A DNA stretch of 38,520 bases from Thermovorax subterraneus (GTDB lineage Bacteria > Bacillota > Thermosediminibacteria > Thermosediminibacterales > Thermosediminibacteraceae): NCBI GenBank assembly GCA_021608145.1, contig JAKIHM010000021.1:1-38520 (forward strand). Direction: 5' to 3'. Under the pieces are notes generated by a model. It saw only the letters and a program-made list of their open reading frames with translations. It was not told the origin of the DNA and did not search any database. The position numbers and the translations under genes are program-made. This document shows, piece by piece, positions 7,991 through 16,501 of the stretch; the stretch's first letter is position 1; the number at the start of each line of letters is the position of its first letter.

Positions 7991-10900
7991 TCACTCTCTC
8001 TTTCCGAAGGCGCCATACCAGCCGGGCTGGTATATATACTGCCCGCTGATTTCCCATTTTCTAAAGTCCGGATTGTACCAGTAAAGGCCGAAGCTTGTCA
8101 CAGCAGATGGATATGATATACCGCTTTTTATTTCGATATAGAGCCTTGCGTTGAAGCTTGACAGCTTTTGAACCTTTTTGCCCACCTTAGACGACATTTC
8201 CACGAGAACCAGGTCGGAAAGCTGCATCATGTTTTTCTCTTTGAACTTCATTAGTTCATCCAGCTTTGCACCCTCGGCTCTAGTCACATCTATGACCAGC
8301 GCCGCATCGTCCTTTTCAGCAGAACTCAAGCCGCTGAAGGCCGGCACGTAAAGGGACGACGGCGATATGTTAATGCTAATGTCGTCAAACACAAAACTTA
8401 GTGAGGAGACCTTCTGCATCACCCCATAGGGCAGCACAGCCTTATAGCGCTTATAGCTTCCTTTAGGCGATTTTACCACAACTCTGTAGTCTTCTTTCTT
8501 TAGGTAGTCGAGGTCTTTTACAGTCAAAGTCGCATAAGTCCCTTTAGCATCTATGATTATGTCGGCGGGAAGTTCTATGAGTTTTTCTTTCGTCCCTTCT
8601 TCGGTGATAGCATAATCAGCGTAAGTATAGTCCGAAAATCCGAGCTCGTTGGCCGCCCTCACCCTGAAGTAGTAGCGGGTGTCGGGATCGAGCCCTGTTA
8701 CAATGTAGGAAGTACCGGTAGTCCTGTCTATATATTTGAAAGGCCCTTTAGACGACGTAGCGCCATATATTTCGTAGTAGTTTGCATTTAAAGCCTCCGA
8801 CCAAGTGAGGAGCACCGCCGTCTCGTCTATTCTCCTTGCCGTAAAGTCTTCCGGAGTGTCCGGCTTCGTCCTCGGGGGTTTATAGTAAAAGCCGTCCTTC
8901 AAGGTGGCCTGCCCGCCGTCCGGATTTATCACGGTCACGTCTTTGTATCCCGCCGAATGGGGAGGCGTCTTTGCCTTTATAGTCCTTTCGTCGATCACTT
9001 TTACTTCCTGGGCCGCCTTCCCGCCTATGAATACCTGGGCGTTCGGCGCAAAATATTCGCCGGTTATGGTGACCTCAGTCCCTCCTTCCACCGGACCTTC
9101 TTTCGGCTCTACTTTTTCTATCTTCGGGTACGTCACATAAGTAAAACCTTCTTCGAGCACGTCGAGTCCTGTGTCAGGATTTATTACTATTACGTCTTTA
9201 GGCCCTAAGTCCCCGGGGGGAAGAATTATGGTAATCTTATTTGTCTCGACAGAAGTTACCTGGGCCTGGTTTTCGCCGATGTAGACTTTGACGTTGTTCT
9301 GGAAGTTTTGGCCGTATATCTCCACGGTTATGCCGCCATAAGCTGGCCCACGGTTGGGATTCACCTGGCTTATCCTGGGGTATTTTGCGGGCACTTTATA
9401 TTCGAAGGCATCTCGCATCGCTGCCGAAAGGCCGTTGCCGTTTAGAACCACTACGTCCTTTTTGCCCGGCGTGTTGGAAGGAGTCCTCCCTGTTATGGTA
9501 TCAGGGCTTACTGCCACAACTCCGACCGCCTCTTCGCCGCCGAAGTATACCTTCACTGGGTTTACAAATCCCTTGCCTTTTATCGTAAATGGCGTCCCCC
9601 CAGATATGGCACCTTCAGTGGGGTCAATGGATTCCAGATGGATTTGCCCTGTGATGTTCAGGTACTCATATCCACTTTTGAGAAGGGCAATTGCCCCGTC
9701 GGGGTTCGCTACTCGCACATCTACTTTACCCGGCGTCCCCGGCGGCACGGTTACAGTAACCTTAACGCCCGATACAAAACCTTCCACATCTGCGGTCCTG
9801 CCCTGGTCGTCCTCTAACTTTTCAACTTTAGCTTCCGATGTCCCGAAAAACACCCTGAGCCCCGGGCGAAAATCCAGTCCCTCTATGGTCGCCAGGTTTC
9901 CTCCGTAGGCAGGGCCTTTTGAAGGCGCTATCCCTGTTATCCTAGGTTTAGTCTCCGGCACGGTATACTCAAAATAGCCGCCGTAAGTCGCAAGCCCTCC
10001 GTCGGGATTTACCAGCACCACTCTTACCGGGTACCTGCCGTTTACCATTTCGTCGGCGCTTCCGGTAGTGTATTCGGGGGTAATTACCGTGGCAAGGGTG
10101 CCCGTATCGTCCACGGTCACCTGGCGGGATTCCACGCCGCCAAAGTACACCTTCGCTCCCTTTGAAAACTTCTGGCCGGTAATTTTAACTATGGTGCCGC
10201 CGTAAATAGTGCCGTATTTTGGGTCTATGTCGGATATCACGGGAATGGTAGCAGGAGGCAAATATTCAAAACCGCCTTTTAAGGTAAAACTCCCACCGTC
10301 TTCGTTAACCACCGTCACGTCCTTTTTGCCGTAGCTTGCTGCCCTGGGAGTGACTATCCTTATCTCAGTAGGGCTTATCAGGTTGACGTCATCTTTCGGC
10401 ACTTCAATGCCATCTATTATAACGGTTATTCCTTCTCTAAAGTCCGTCCCTTTGATGGTCACCGGCGTCCCGCCTTCGGAACTGCCCATTGCCGGTTCAA
10501 CCGCGGTTATAGTGGGGCTGCTCCTCGGGACGGTGTAGAGAAAGCTCCCCGGCTTTACCGCAAAGGCGCCGTCGCTTGCGTTTATCACCTGCACATCGGC
10601 ATATCCTTCTTTTCCCGCAGGGGTCTTAGCCGTAATAGTGGTGCTGTCGATAACCTTAACGCCTGTCGCAAAGGAGTCTCCGATGACCACCAGGGCATCC
10701 TTTTCAAACTGCACACCTTTTATGGTTATGTCGGTTCCACCCTGCACTGGCCCGCGGTTAGGGGTTATCGTGTGGATAACCGGGGCTGTACTCGTGGTCT
10801 TATATAGGAAGCCTCTTTTTAGCACAAAGCTACCTCCGTCGGAGTTTTCTACCTTGATATCCGCATAGCCAGTAGTCCCGTCGGGCGACGCAGGGATTAT

Positions 10901-13900
10901 GGCCTTTATGAGGCTCTCGCTCACTACTTTTACATTTTCCAATTCTACGGCCTGTCCCGTAGACTCCTTAACAAGGTACACCCGGGCTTCGCTCTCAAAA
11001 TTTTTGCCCTTAATCTCCACGAACACTCCGCCCTGCACCGGCCCCCTCGACGGGGTCACGGTTTCGATTACAGGGCTGCTTATGTACCTGAAGCATTCCC
11101 TCAGGACGGCAGTCCCTCCATCGGGGTTTATCACGGCAACATCATGTATCCCCGGGTAACCGGGAGGCGTAAGGGCGTTTATCTCTCCAGGGTTTTTCAC
11201 CGTTACTCCTGAAGCTTCTTTGCCCCCTATCAGCACCCTGGCGCCGCTCATGAAGTTTTCACCGGTAATCGTTATGGACTCTCCTCCGGCAGCGCTGCCC
11301 TGTTCCGGGGATATGCTGTCTATCCGCGGCCTGCTCTGCTCTACATAGTATTGGAAGCCGCCTTTCAATGTCACGCTGCCGTAATCGTTGTATACGACGA
11401 CGTCCTTGATGCCCGGTGTATTCGGAGGGACTATAAGCGTTATCTTCGTGGAATCCTCTACGTTTACGTTGTAGGCCGCTTCCCCGCCTATGGTCACTTT
11501 CGTGCCCACTGTAAAGTTGGCCCCGGTGATGGTAGCAGGAATCATCCCGGATACACTGGCGGAATTGGGAGTGATGGAGGTAATCACCATTACGTTGCTC
11601 TTGTACACAAATCCTCCCCACAAAATAGCTTCGCCGCCGTCAGGGTTCACGACCTTTACGTCCACCGCCCCTACTTGCGTCGACGAGGGAGTTATGGCTA
11701 TTATGAGTCCCGCATCCACTACATCCACCATTGACGCTTTGTTCTTTCCGAAATACACTTCTATGGGTTTTCCTGCCAGCTGTGCTATAAAATCTTCGCC
11801 GTAGATCCTGACGATGCTGCCTCCACCTACCGGGCCTATTGGCTGTTCTTCCATCCCTGTCCTGGGATTGTAGACCACTACTTTCTCGATGACCGGTTGG
11901 CTCTTTGGCAGCTCGTAGATGAACCCTCCTTTTAAAACCGCCTGGCTTTCTATTTCGACTTCTTCTCCAGTTTGCTTATCAACTTTGACCACTTTTACTA
12001 TTACATCCTGCGCCCCCACACTCCCGCCGGGAGTTATGGCGGTCAGCGTGGAAAGGTCGTCTTTTACTACAACTTCGGTCGCGGGATTTCCTCCGATCGT
12101 AAGCCTTGTCTCCCGGCTATAAGTCCTGCCGTCCTCTCCCAAAATGTCGGTGGTCTTTACAAAGTTTGCACCTTTTACCGTAACAGCAGTGCCTCCCTGC
12201 ACCGAGCCCTTATTGGGGGTAATGCTGGTGATAGAAAGCGCTTTTTCCGGTATCTTGTAAGTGAACGGCTTTGGAGAAATGGCTTCTTTTCCGTCAGGGT
12301 TTACCACTTTTACCGGCTTTTCGCCTGCAGTGCCCGGCGGAGTTATGGCCTTCAGGACGCTTTTATACTCTCCGTTTATCATTTCGACCTTTATCTCCGT
12401 AACCGTCGCCTCATTTTTATCTATATATAGCCTCGCTCCGCTCCTTATGTCGGTGCCGACGACTTTTATCTCGGTGCCGCCTGCCGTCGAGCCCGACGTG
12501 GGTTCGATGTTCTCAATCACGGGGTTGCTCGGCGGAAGAACATAAGTGAACCCTGATTTTTTCACGAAGCTGCCGTAGTCGCTTAAATTTATCACTGTGA
12601 CATCTTTAGGGCCTTCCGAATTCCTGGGCGTCTTCACTTTTATAGAGGTAGAAGTGGCTTCCTGCACCTCAGCCTCGGCGCCGCCTAAAAACACCCTGAT
12701 ATTCTGAGCAAAGCCAGTGCCGCTTATTACTACGATATCTCCGCCTTCGGTAGACCCCTTATCCGGGGTTACGCCGGTTATGGTCGGGGCCACCACATAT
12801 TGAAATTCTCCCGTCGCCGTCGAGCCATCAGGATTTTTCACGACAACTTGTTTTATACCGACCTCGTTGGGGGGCGCCGTTGCCTCTATCACGTGCCTGT
12901 CGGGACTTTCTTTAATGACTTTCACATTGGTCGCGGCTTTTCCCCCTATGGTCACCTGCACCGCATTGGAAAAGTCCTTGCCCACGAGGCGGATCGGCGT
13001 GCCGCCAGCCGTGCTGCCCGTATTTTTTTCCTCGCCTATCAGCGTCTTGAGGTCTATATTCATTATGACTTGGATTTCCGGGCGGCTCTGCAAAAACGTA
13101 AAGCTTCCTCTCAACACGGCCTCGCCTTGGTCCGGATTCACAACCCTTATGTCCACCACTCCTGCAGCCGAAGCTTCGGGTATGGTGGCCTTTATCCAGG
13201 TCCCATCCGGAGATACAATTACATCTTTAGCTTCCAGGCTGCCGAAATAAACCCTCGCACCAGCCATAAAGTCGCTGCCTTCAATGGTGATGGTCCCCTG
13301 GCTTACGGTAGTGGCGGAATTTACGTCCAGTCTATTAATTACAGGCTCGCTCCTCGTATAAGTAAAATTGGCCGTATCGCTTCCGCCGTCTTTGTTGACT
13401 ACCTTCAGCGTGGTAAGCCCTGCCGTCGAACTAGGCGGCGTCTTCACTGACATTATGTCTTCGCTAGCCCCTTTTTGAAGCCACAATACGGTAGCCAGGT
13501 TATTCCCGATGTACACCTTGATATCGTTAGGATAGCCGTCAGCTCCGAAATCAGTCCCTTTTATGTAAATGGTCTCCCCTCCGAGGACGCTGCCTTCGGC
13601 AGGGCCGGTAAAATCGAGGGTTGTCGATACCGCGTTTATGCGAGGTGTGCTCTGGGTATAGGTAAAGCCGTTTTCGAGAACGGCACTTCCCCCGTCGGGA
13701 TTTATTACCGACACTGAGACGGGGCCTGGCATAGTAGTTGAAGGTACCGTAACCGTAATTACGCTGTCGCTTCGGACTTCCACGTCCTTGGCCTGAACCC
13801 CTGCGAACTTCACTTGTGCACCGGTCATAAAGCCGGAGCCGTTGATAGTCACTTTATATCCTCCAAGCACGCTTCCCATGTAAGGGCTCACGCCCGGAGG

Positions 13901-14866
13901 AGAATCTGTAAGCAAGTTTATCTTTGGATTTGAAATGAAAGTAAAGCCGTTTTGCTTAATGGCGCTCACCCCGTCCACCGTCACCACTACGTGCTGCGGC
14001 CCGGTTATAGAAATATTAGTGGGGGTCTTCGCCACGATGGTCTTGTCGTCTATTACCTGAACATCAGTAGCAGGCTGGCCGCCTATCGTAACGGTCGTTA
14101 TGGGGGTGGAGGTATTTGGATAATATCCTGGGACGAAATTGGTACCCTTTATGGTAATTGTTGTGGCGGTATTTACGGGGCCCTTGACGGGGTCTATGCT
14201 GCTGATGGTTGGAGTGCTCTTCTGATAGAAAAACTTTTGGCTGTCATCCGAAGGGAAATACACGTCACTCCCGCCGTCGGGGTTTTCGACTTTAATTTCT
14301 TTGTATCCCGAAAAGGTTGGAGGAATGACAGCTTTTATTATACTAGGGCTCACATAAGTTACTTTTGTAGAAAGTGTCCCACCTATGAGGACATTTAGCT
14401 TGTGGTTCGAATCTATGTCCTTCATGAAGCCGCTGCCGGTGATGGTGATTTCAGTCCCGGCAGTCCCCACGAGCGGCTCGACCTTTTCTATTTTGGGAGA
14501 ACTTTTTATGTACTGGAATGCATTTGTCTTGATGGCCTCCTCACCGCTAGAATTCCTTACGGTGATGCTCACCGTACCTGCCTCGGGGTAAGGCGGCGCT
14601 ATAGCCACTATTGTGCTGCCGTCGGAGCTTACGACCTGGGCCTTCACACCGCCGAACAGCACCTCAACCTGGCCGACCGGCGCAAAGTTTTGGCCCGATA
14701 TTGTAACTTCGTATCCCCCTGCTGTCGGCCCCTGGGAAGGATTAATTTCGTTTATGACCGGGACTGCAGCAAAGGCTACCGTAAGCGGAAAAAACTGAAG
14801 GGCAGCCAGGACAGTAGCAGATATTAAGGCCAATATACTAAATGCTTCCTTTCTCTTCGAAAGCAT
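7991..14866 (-). CDS. Giant secreted IPT/TIG-repeat protein with fibronectin type III domain
   Basis: A 2291-residue exported protein. A signal peptide spans about residues 1-33 (ISATVLAALQFFPLTVAFAA). I count 21 consecutive IPT/TIG immunoglobulin-like repeats of about 93 residues from residue 35 to about 1996. Each opens with a motif like ITPNKGSVQGGTAVTVKG and closes with a KDVVVVNPDGG, FTY-like strand. A fibronectin type III domain follows (about 1997-2090; ETAVLLTWSEALNANYYEIY, GLDPDTRYYFRVRAANELG). The last 201 residues are a unique beta-rich domain ending YNPDFRKWEISGQYIY. There is no SLH module, LPXTG motif or C-terminal membrane helix, so how it stays at the surface is unclear. It is the first gene of a tight operon with two SLH proteins (gaps of 5 and 8 bases), which may tether it. 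An adhesive or structural fibre role is inference. The ribosome site is GGAGTG, 8-12 bases before the ATG. Confidence 0.92.
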   Translation of the reverse strand: MLSKRKEAFSILALISATVLAALQFFPLTVAFAAVPVINEINPSQGPTAGGYEVTISGQNFAPVGQVEVLFGGVKAQVVSSDGSTIVAIAPPYPEAGTVSITVRNSSGEEAIKTNAFQYIKSSPKIEKVEPLVGTAGTEITITGSGFMKDIDSNHKLNVLIGGTLSTKVTYVSPSIIKAVIPPTFSGYKEIKVENPDGGSDVYFPSDDSQKFFYQKSTPTISSIDPVKGPVNTATTITIKGTNFVPGYYPNTSTPITTVTIGGQPATDVQVIDDKTIVAKTPTNISITGPQHVVVTVDGVSAIKQNGFTFISNPKINLLTDSPPGVSPYMGSVLGGYKVTINGSGFMTGAQVKFAGVQAKDVEVRSDSVITVTVPSTTMPGPVSVSVINPDGGSAVLENGFTYTQSTPRINAVSTTLDFTGPAEGSVLGGETIYIKGTDFGADGYPNDIKVYIGNNLATVLWLQKGASEDIMSVKTPPSSTAGLTTLKVVNKDGGSDTANFTYTRSEPVINRLDVNSATTVSQGTITIEGSDFMAGARVYFGSLEAKDVIVSPDGTWIKATIPEASAAGVVDIRVVNPDQGEAVLRGSFTFLQSRPEIQVIMNIDLKTLIGEEKNTGSTAGGTPIRLVGKDFSNAVQVTIGGKAATNVKVIKESPDRHVIEATAPPNEVGIKQVVVKNPDGSTATGEFQYVVAPTITGVTPDKGSTEGGDIVVISGTGFAQNIRVFLGGAEAEVQEATSTSIKVKTPRNSEGPKDVTVINLSDYGSFVKKSGFTYVLPPSNPVIENIEPTSGSTAGGTEIKVVGTDIRSGARLYIDKNEATVTEIKVEMINGEYKSVLKAITPPGTAGEKPVKVVNPDGKEAISPKPFTYKIPEKALSITSITPNKGSVQGGTAVTVKGANFVKTTDILGEDGRTYSRETRLTIGGNPATEVVVKDDLSTLTAITPGGSVGAQDVIVKVVKVDKQTGEEVEIESQAVLKGGFIYELPKSQPVIEKVVVYNPRTGMEEQPIGPVGGGSIVRIYGEDFIAQLAGKPIEVYFGKNKASMVDVVDAGLIIAITPSSTQVGAVDVKVVNPDGGEAILWGGFVYKSNVMVITSITPNSASVSGMIPATITGANFTVGTKVTIGGEAAYNVNVEDSTKITLIVPPNTPGIKDVVVYNDYGSVTLKGGFQYYVEQSRPRIDSISPEQGSAAGGESITITGENFMSGARVLIGGKEASGVTVKNPGEINALTPPGYPGIHDVAVINPDGGTAVLRECFRYISSPVIETVTPSRGPVQGGVFVEIKGKNFESEARVYLVKESTGQAVELENVKVVSESLIKAIIPASPDGTTGYADIKVENSDGGSFVLKRGFLYKTTSTAPVIHTITPNRGPVQGGTDITIKGVQFEKDALVVIGDSFATGVKVIDSTTITAKTPAGKEGYADVQVINASDGAFAVKPGSFLYTVPRSSPTITAVEPAMGSSEGGTPVTIKGTDFREGITVIIDGIEVPKDDVNLISPTEIRIVTPRAASYGKKDVTVVNEDGGSFTLKGGFEYLPPATIPVISDIDPKYGTIYGGTIVKITGQKFSKGAKVYFGGVESRQVTVDDTGTLATVITPEYTTGSADEMVNGRYPVRVVLVNPDGGLATYGGYFEYTVPETKPRITGIAPSKGPAYGGNLATIEGLDFRPGLRVFFGTSEAKVEKLEDDQGRTADVEGFVSGVKVTVTVPPGTPGKVDVRVANPDGAIALLKSGYEYLNITGQIHLESIDPTEGAISGGTPFTIKGKGFVNPVKVYFGGEEAVGVVAVSPDTITGRTPSNTPGKKDVVVLNGNGLSAAMRDAFEYKVPAKYPRISQVNPNRGPAYGGITVEIYGQNFQNNVKVYIGENQAQVTSVETNKITIILPPGDLGPKDVIVINPDTGLDVLEEGFTYVTYPKIEKVEPKEGPVEGGTEVTITGEYFAPNAQVFIGGKAAQEVKVIDERTIKAKTPPHSAGYKDVTVINPDGGQATLKDGFYYKPPRTKPDTPEDFTARRIDETAVLLTWSEALNANYYEIYGATSSKGPFKYIDRTTGTSYIVTGLDPDTRYYFRVRAANELGFSDYTYADYAITEEGTKEKLIELPADIIIDAKGTYATLTVKDLDYLKKEDYRVVVKSPKGSYKRYKAVLPYGVMQKVSSLSFVFDDISINISPSSLYVPAFSGLSSAEKDDAALVIDVTRAEGAKLDELMKFKEKNMMQLSDLVLVEMSSKVGKKVQKLSSFNARLYIEIKSGISYPSAVTSFGLYWYNPDFRKWEISGQYIYQPGWYGAFGKRE

Positions 14867-14898
14867 ATCATTCCATCACTCCGATAAAAAAAATTTAG

Positions 14899-14927
14899 AT
14901 TGTATAATTCGACAAAATGCCAATCAA
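14899..14927 (-). promoter_or_regulatory. Candidate sigma-A promoter of the TIG/SLH operon
   Basis: On the minus strand, TTGATT (complement of 14922-14927) and TACAAT (complement of 14899-14904) are spaced by 17 bases. The -10 box lies about 33 bases before the ATG at 14866. The DnaA-box cluster lies 70-180 bases upstream of this promoter. Confidence 0.5.
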
Positions 14928-14997
14928 ATCCTCTTTTTCAAACATAACTTACCGACACGTACTATAGTCCCTTCGTCTTATAAAAAAATGAGACTTT

Positions 14998-15110
14998 TTA
15001 TCCACGTTATCCACAAAGTTATCCACAGCTGTTGATAAATCGAAAGCCTTGTTACCACCGAAAAATTTAAATCCGGGGTATTTATCCCCATTGGGGATAA
15101 CTTATCCACA
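14998..15110. promoter_or_regulatory. DnaA-box cluster (seven 9-mers in 113 bases)
   Basis: Three exact DnaA boxes TTATCCACA occur at 15007-15015, 15019-15027 and 15102-15110. Close variants occur at 14998-15006 (TTATCCACG), 15030-15038 (TTATCAACA on the minus strand), 15082-15090 (TTATCCCCA) and 15092-15100 (TTATCCCCA on the minus strand). The last two form a 9-1-9 palindrome. The cluster fills most of the 264-base gap between the deacetylase stop (15131) and the TIG gene start (14866). No dnaA, dnaN or rpmH is in the window, and gene direction does not switch here, so it is more like a regulatory or titration cluster (as with the DnaA-box clusters of Bacillus subtilis) than oriC. That reading is inference; the boxes themselves are plain in the sequence. 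Confidence 0.85.
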
Positions 15111-15130
15111 AAAACCACACGCCCTGAACT

Positions 15131-16312
15131 TCAAAAAATTTCTATAGTGTTCGCCTTTGAGTCCCACTTCACATTAAAACTCAGTTCCCTGAACAAATTT
15201 ACTGGCACCAGGAGGACTCCGCCTTTTAATACGGGCTTTGCCCCCATATTGACCATCTCCCCATAGGACTTTACCGCATACGGGGAATTTAATTTTATCA
15301 ATACCTTTTCACTTTCCCGACTCAACACGAGGACGTTGTCTTCAGAATCCCATTTCAACTCAAGCCCAAGCGCTTCCCCTGCTATCCTTACCGGTACCAA
15401 TGCCCTGCCATTTACTAGGATAGGAGGAGCAGCGAGGTTTGCAATCCTATCCTTCACTTGAGCAGTTTTTGAGCCAATCTTAAAAATTACTCCGGGCGAA
15501 TTATACTCCCATGCGTTTAGAAGCTTTCTAAATTTTTCTACATCCGTCCCCGGCAATACCACGTTGCGGCACAGCTTATATCGGTTTGAGTCCTTATTAA
15601 TGACCCCTCTTTCAGTAGTAAACCCAAGCTCGTAAAATCTTTTAGCTACGCTCAAAACCTTTCCCTCGTATTTCCCGTAAGGATAGGAAATTGCAAAAGG
15701 TAATGGAAGACCTTTTGCCTCAAAAGTTGCCTTTATTCTTTCAAAATCCCTTTTCAGTTCCTCCTCAGACATGGCAGTGGCAACAGGCCTGCCGTCTAAA
15801 TAGTAATGTGCATCGAAGGTGTGGGAGCCAAACTCAATAAGGCCGCTCTCTGCCATTTGAGTTATTTGAATATCGGAAAGGTGCGGAATGTTCCCTGAGT
15901 CTCTTTCAAGCATGTCCTTGCCTATCAAAAAAATCACTGCTTTAAACCCGTATTTTCGCAGGACAGGAAAGGCAAGCGAATAATTGGACTCATAGCCGTC
16001 GTCAAAAGTTATCAGCACCGCTTTGCGGGGAAGGTTGCCACTACCAGACAAAAAATCTTCCAATTCTTTTAAAGACACGGTGTAATACCCATTTTCGTAA
16101 AGGAATTTCATCTGGGCCTCAAATTCGGAAAGCGAAATGACTGCTGGATTCTTGGGCGAAGGAATGCCGTCCGGCACTATGTGGTGGTAAAGCAACGGGA
16201 CAATGAATTGAGCTTTGCCGGGTTCTTCTGAATAGGCTTTGGAAGAGGCGGCAAAATTAATTGTAATGAGCAATAATATGGCAACAGCAAGATATTTTCT
16301 ACATTTCACCAC
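15131..16312 (-). CDS. Secreted polysaccharide deacetylase with copper-amine-oxidase-N-like domain
   Basis: A 393-residue exported enzyme. A signal peptide spans about residues 1-26 (LAVAILLLITINFAASSKA). The NodB-type domain covers about 38-250. It has the catalytic/metal motif TFDDG (102-106), the zinc-binding SHTFDAH (163-169) and the SYPYGKYE segment that forms motif 3. It should remove N- or O-acetyl groups from cell-wall or biofilm polysaccharide, outside the membrane. Residues about 285-393 form a copper-amine-oxidase N-terminal-like module (PPILVNGRALVPVRIAGEAL and GVLLVPVNLFRELSF), common in Clostridia and thought to bind the cell surface. The GTG start follows GGAGG by 11 bases. It is transcribed alone or upstream of the TIG operon; no clear terminator separates them. 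Confidence 0.9.
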   Translation of the reverse strand: MVKCRKYLAVAILLLITINFAASSKAYSEEPGKAQFIVPLLYHHIVPDGIPSPKNPAVISLSEFEAQMKFLYENGYYTVSLKELEDFLSGSGNLPRKAVLITFDDGYESNYSLAFPVLRKYGFKAVIFLIGKDMLERDSGNIPHLSDIQITQMAESGLIEFGSHTFDAHYYLDGRPVATAMSEEELKRDFERIKATFEAKGLPLPFAISYPYGKYEGKVLSVAKRFYELGFTTERGVINKDSNRYKLCRNVVLPGTDVEKFRKLLNAWEYNSPGVIFKIGSKTAQVKDRIANLAAPPILVNGRALVPVRIAGEALGLELKWDSEDNVLVLSRESEKVLIKLNSPYAVKSYGEMVNMGAKPVLKGGVLLVPVNLFRELSFNVKWDSKANTIEIF

Positions 16313-16454
16313 TTCTGAAGTAACCTCCTCTATTTTTCTACATTTTTGCCATTTACCGAGAAAAAACTTTCTTTAACTTTATATGTTCCTTCTTATATTC
16401 TTCTACCATATTTGCCATTTACCAAATATTTTCTCAGAAAATCCATTGTTTTTC

Positions 16455-16486
16455 AAATAAAAAATCCCCAACCGGGAGTTGGGGAA
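16455..16486 (-). terminator. Rho-independent terminator after tctA
   Basis: Read on the minus strand, CCCCAAC (complement of 16478-16484) pairs with GTTGGGG (complement of 16466-16472) around a 5-base loop, followed by a run of T residues. It lies 16 bases past the tctA stop codon and ends the iclR-dgoK-tctCBA transcript. Confidence 0.9.
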
Positions 16487-16501
16487 GCAAAATCATTGGG
16501 T

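Noticed and set aside
7985-8057. Fusion or frameshift joining the TIG protein to the 816-residue SLH protein
   Set aside because: The downstream frame overlaps by 67 bases, but the SLH protein has its own ribosome site and a clean signal peptide at 7985. Two separate genes are the simpler reading.
7991-14866. Direct repeats or CRISPR-like array
   Set aside because: The periodic similarity of about 280 bases comes from coding TIG domains. Unit sequences diverge and there are no short constant repeats with spacers.
15082-15100. Terminator hairpin for the deacetylase gene
   Set aside because: TTATCCCCA and its inverse can pair, but no T-run follows on the minus strand, and the arms fit the DnaA-box pattern of the surrounding cluster.
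14998-15110. Chromosomal replication origin (oriC)
   Set aside because: The boxes are real, but no dnaA, dnaN, rpmH or gidAB-type neighbours are present and genes on both sides run in the same direction. I keep it as a DnaA-box cluster and only mention origin as a minor alternative.
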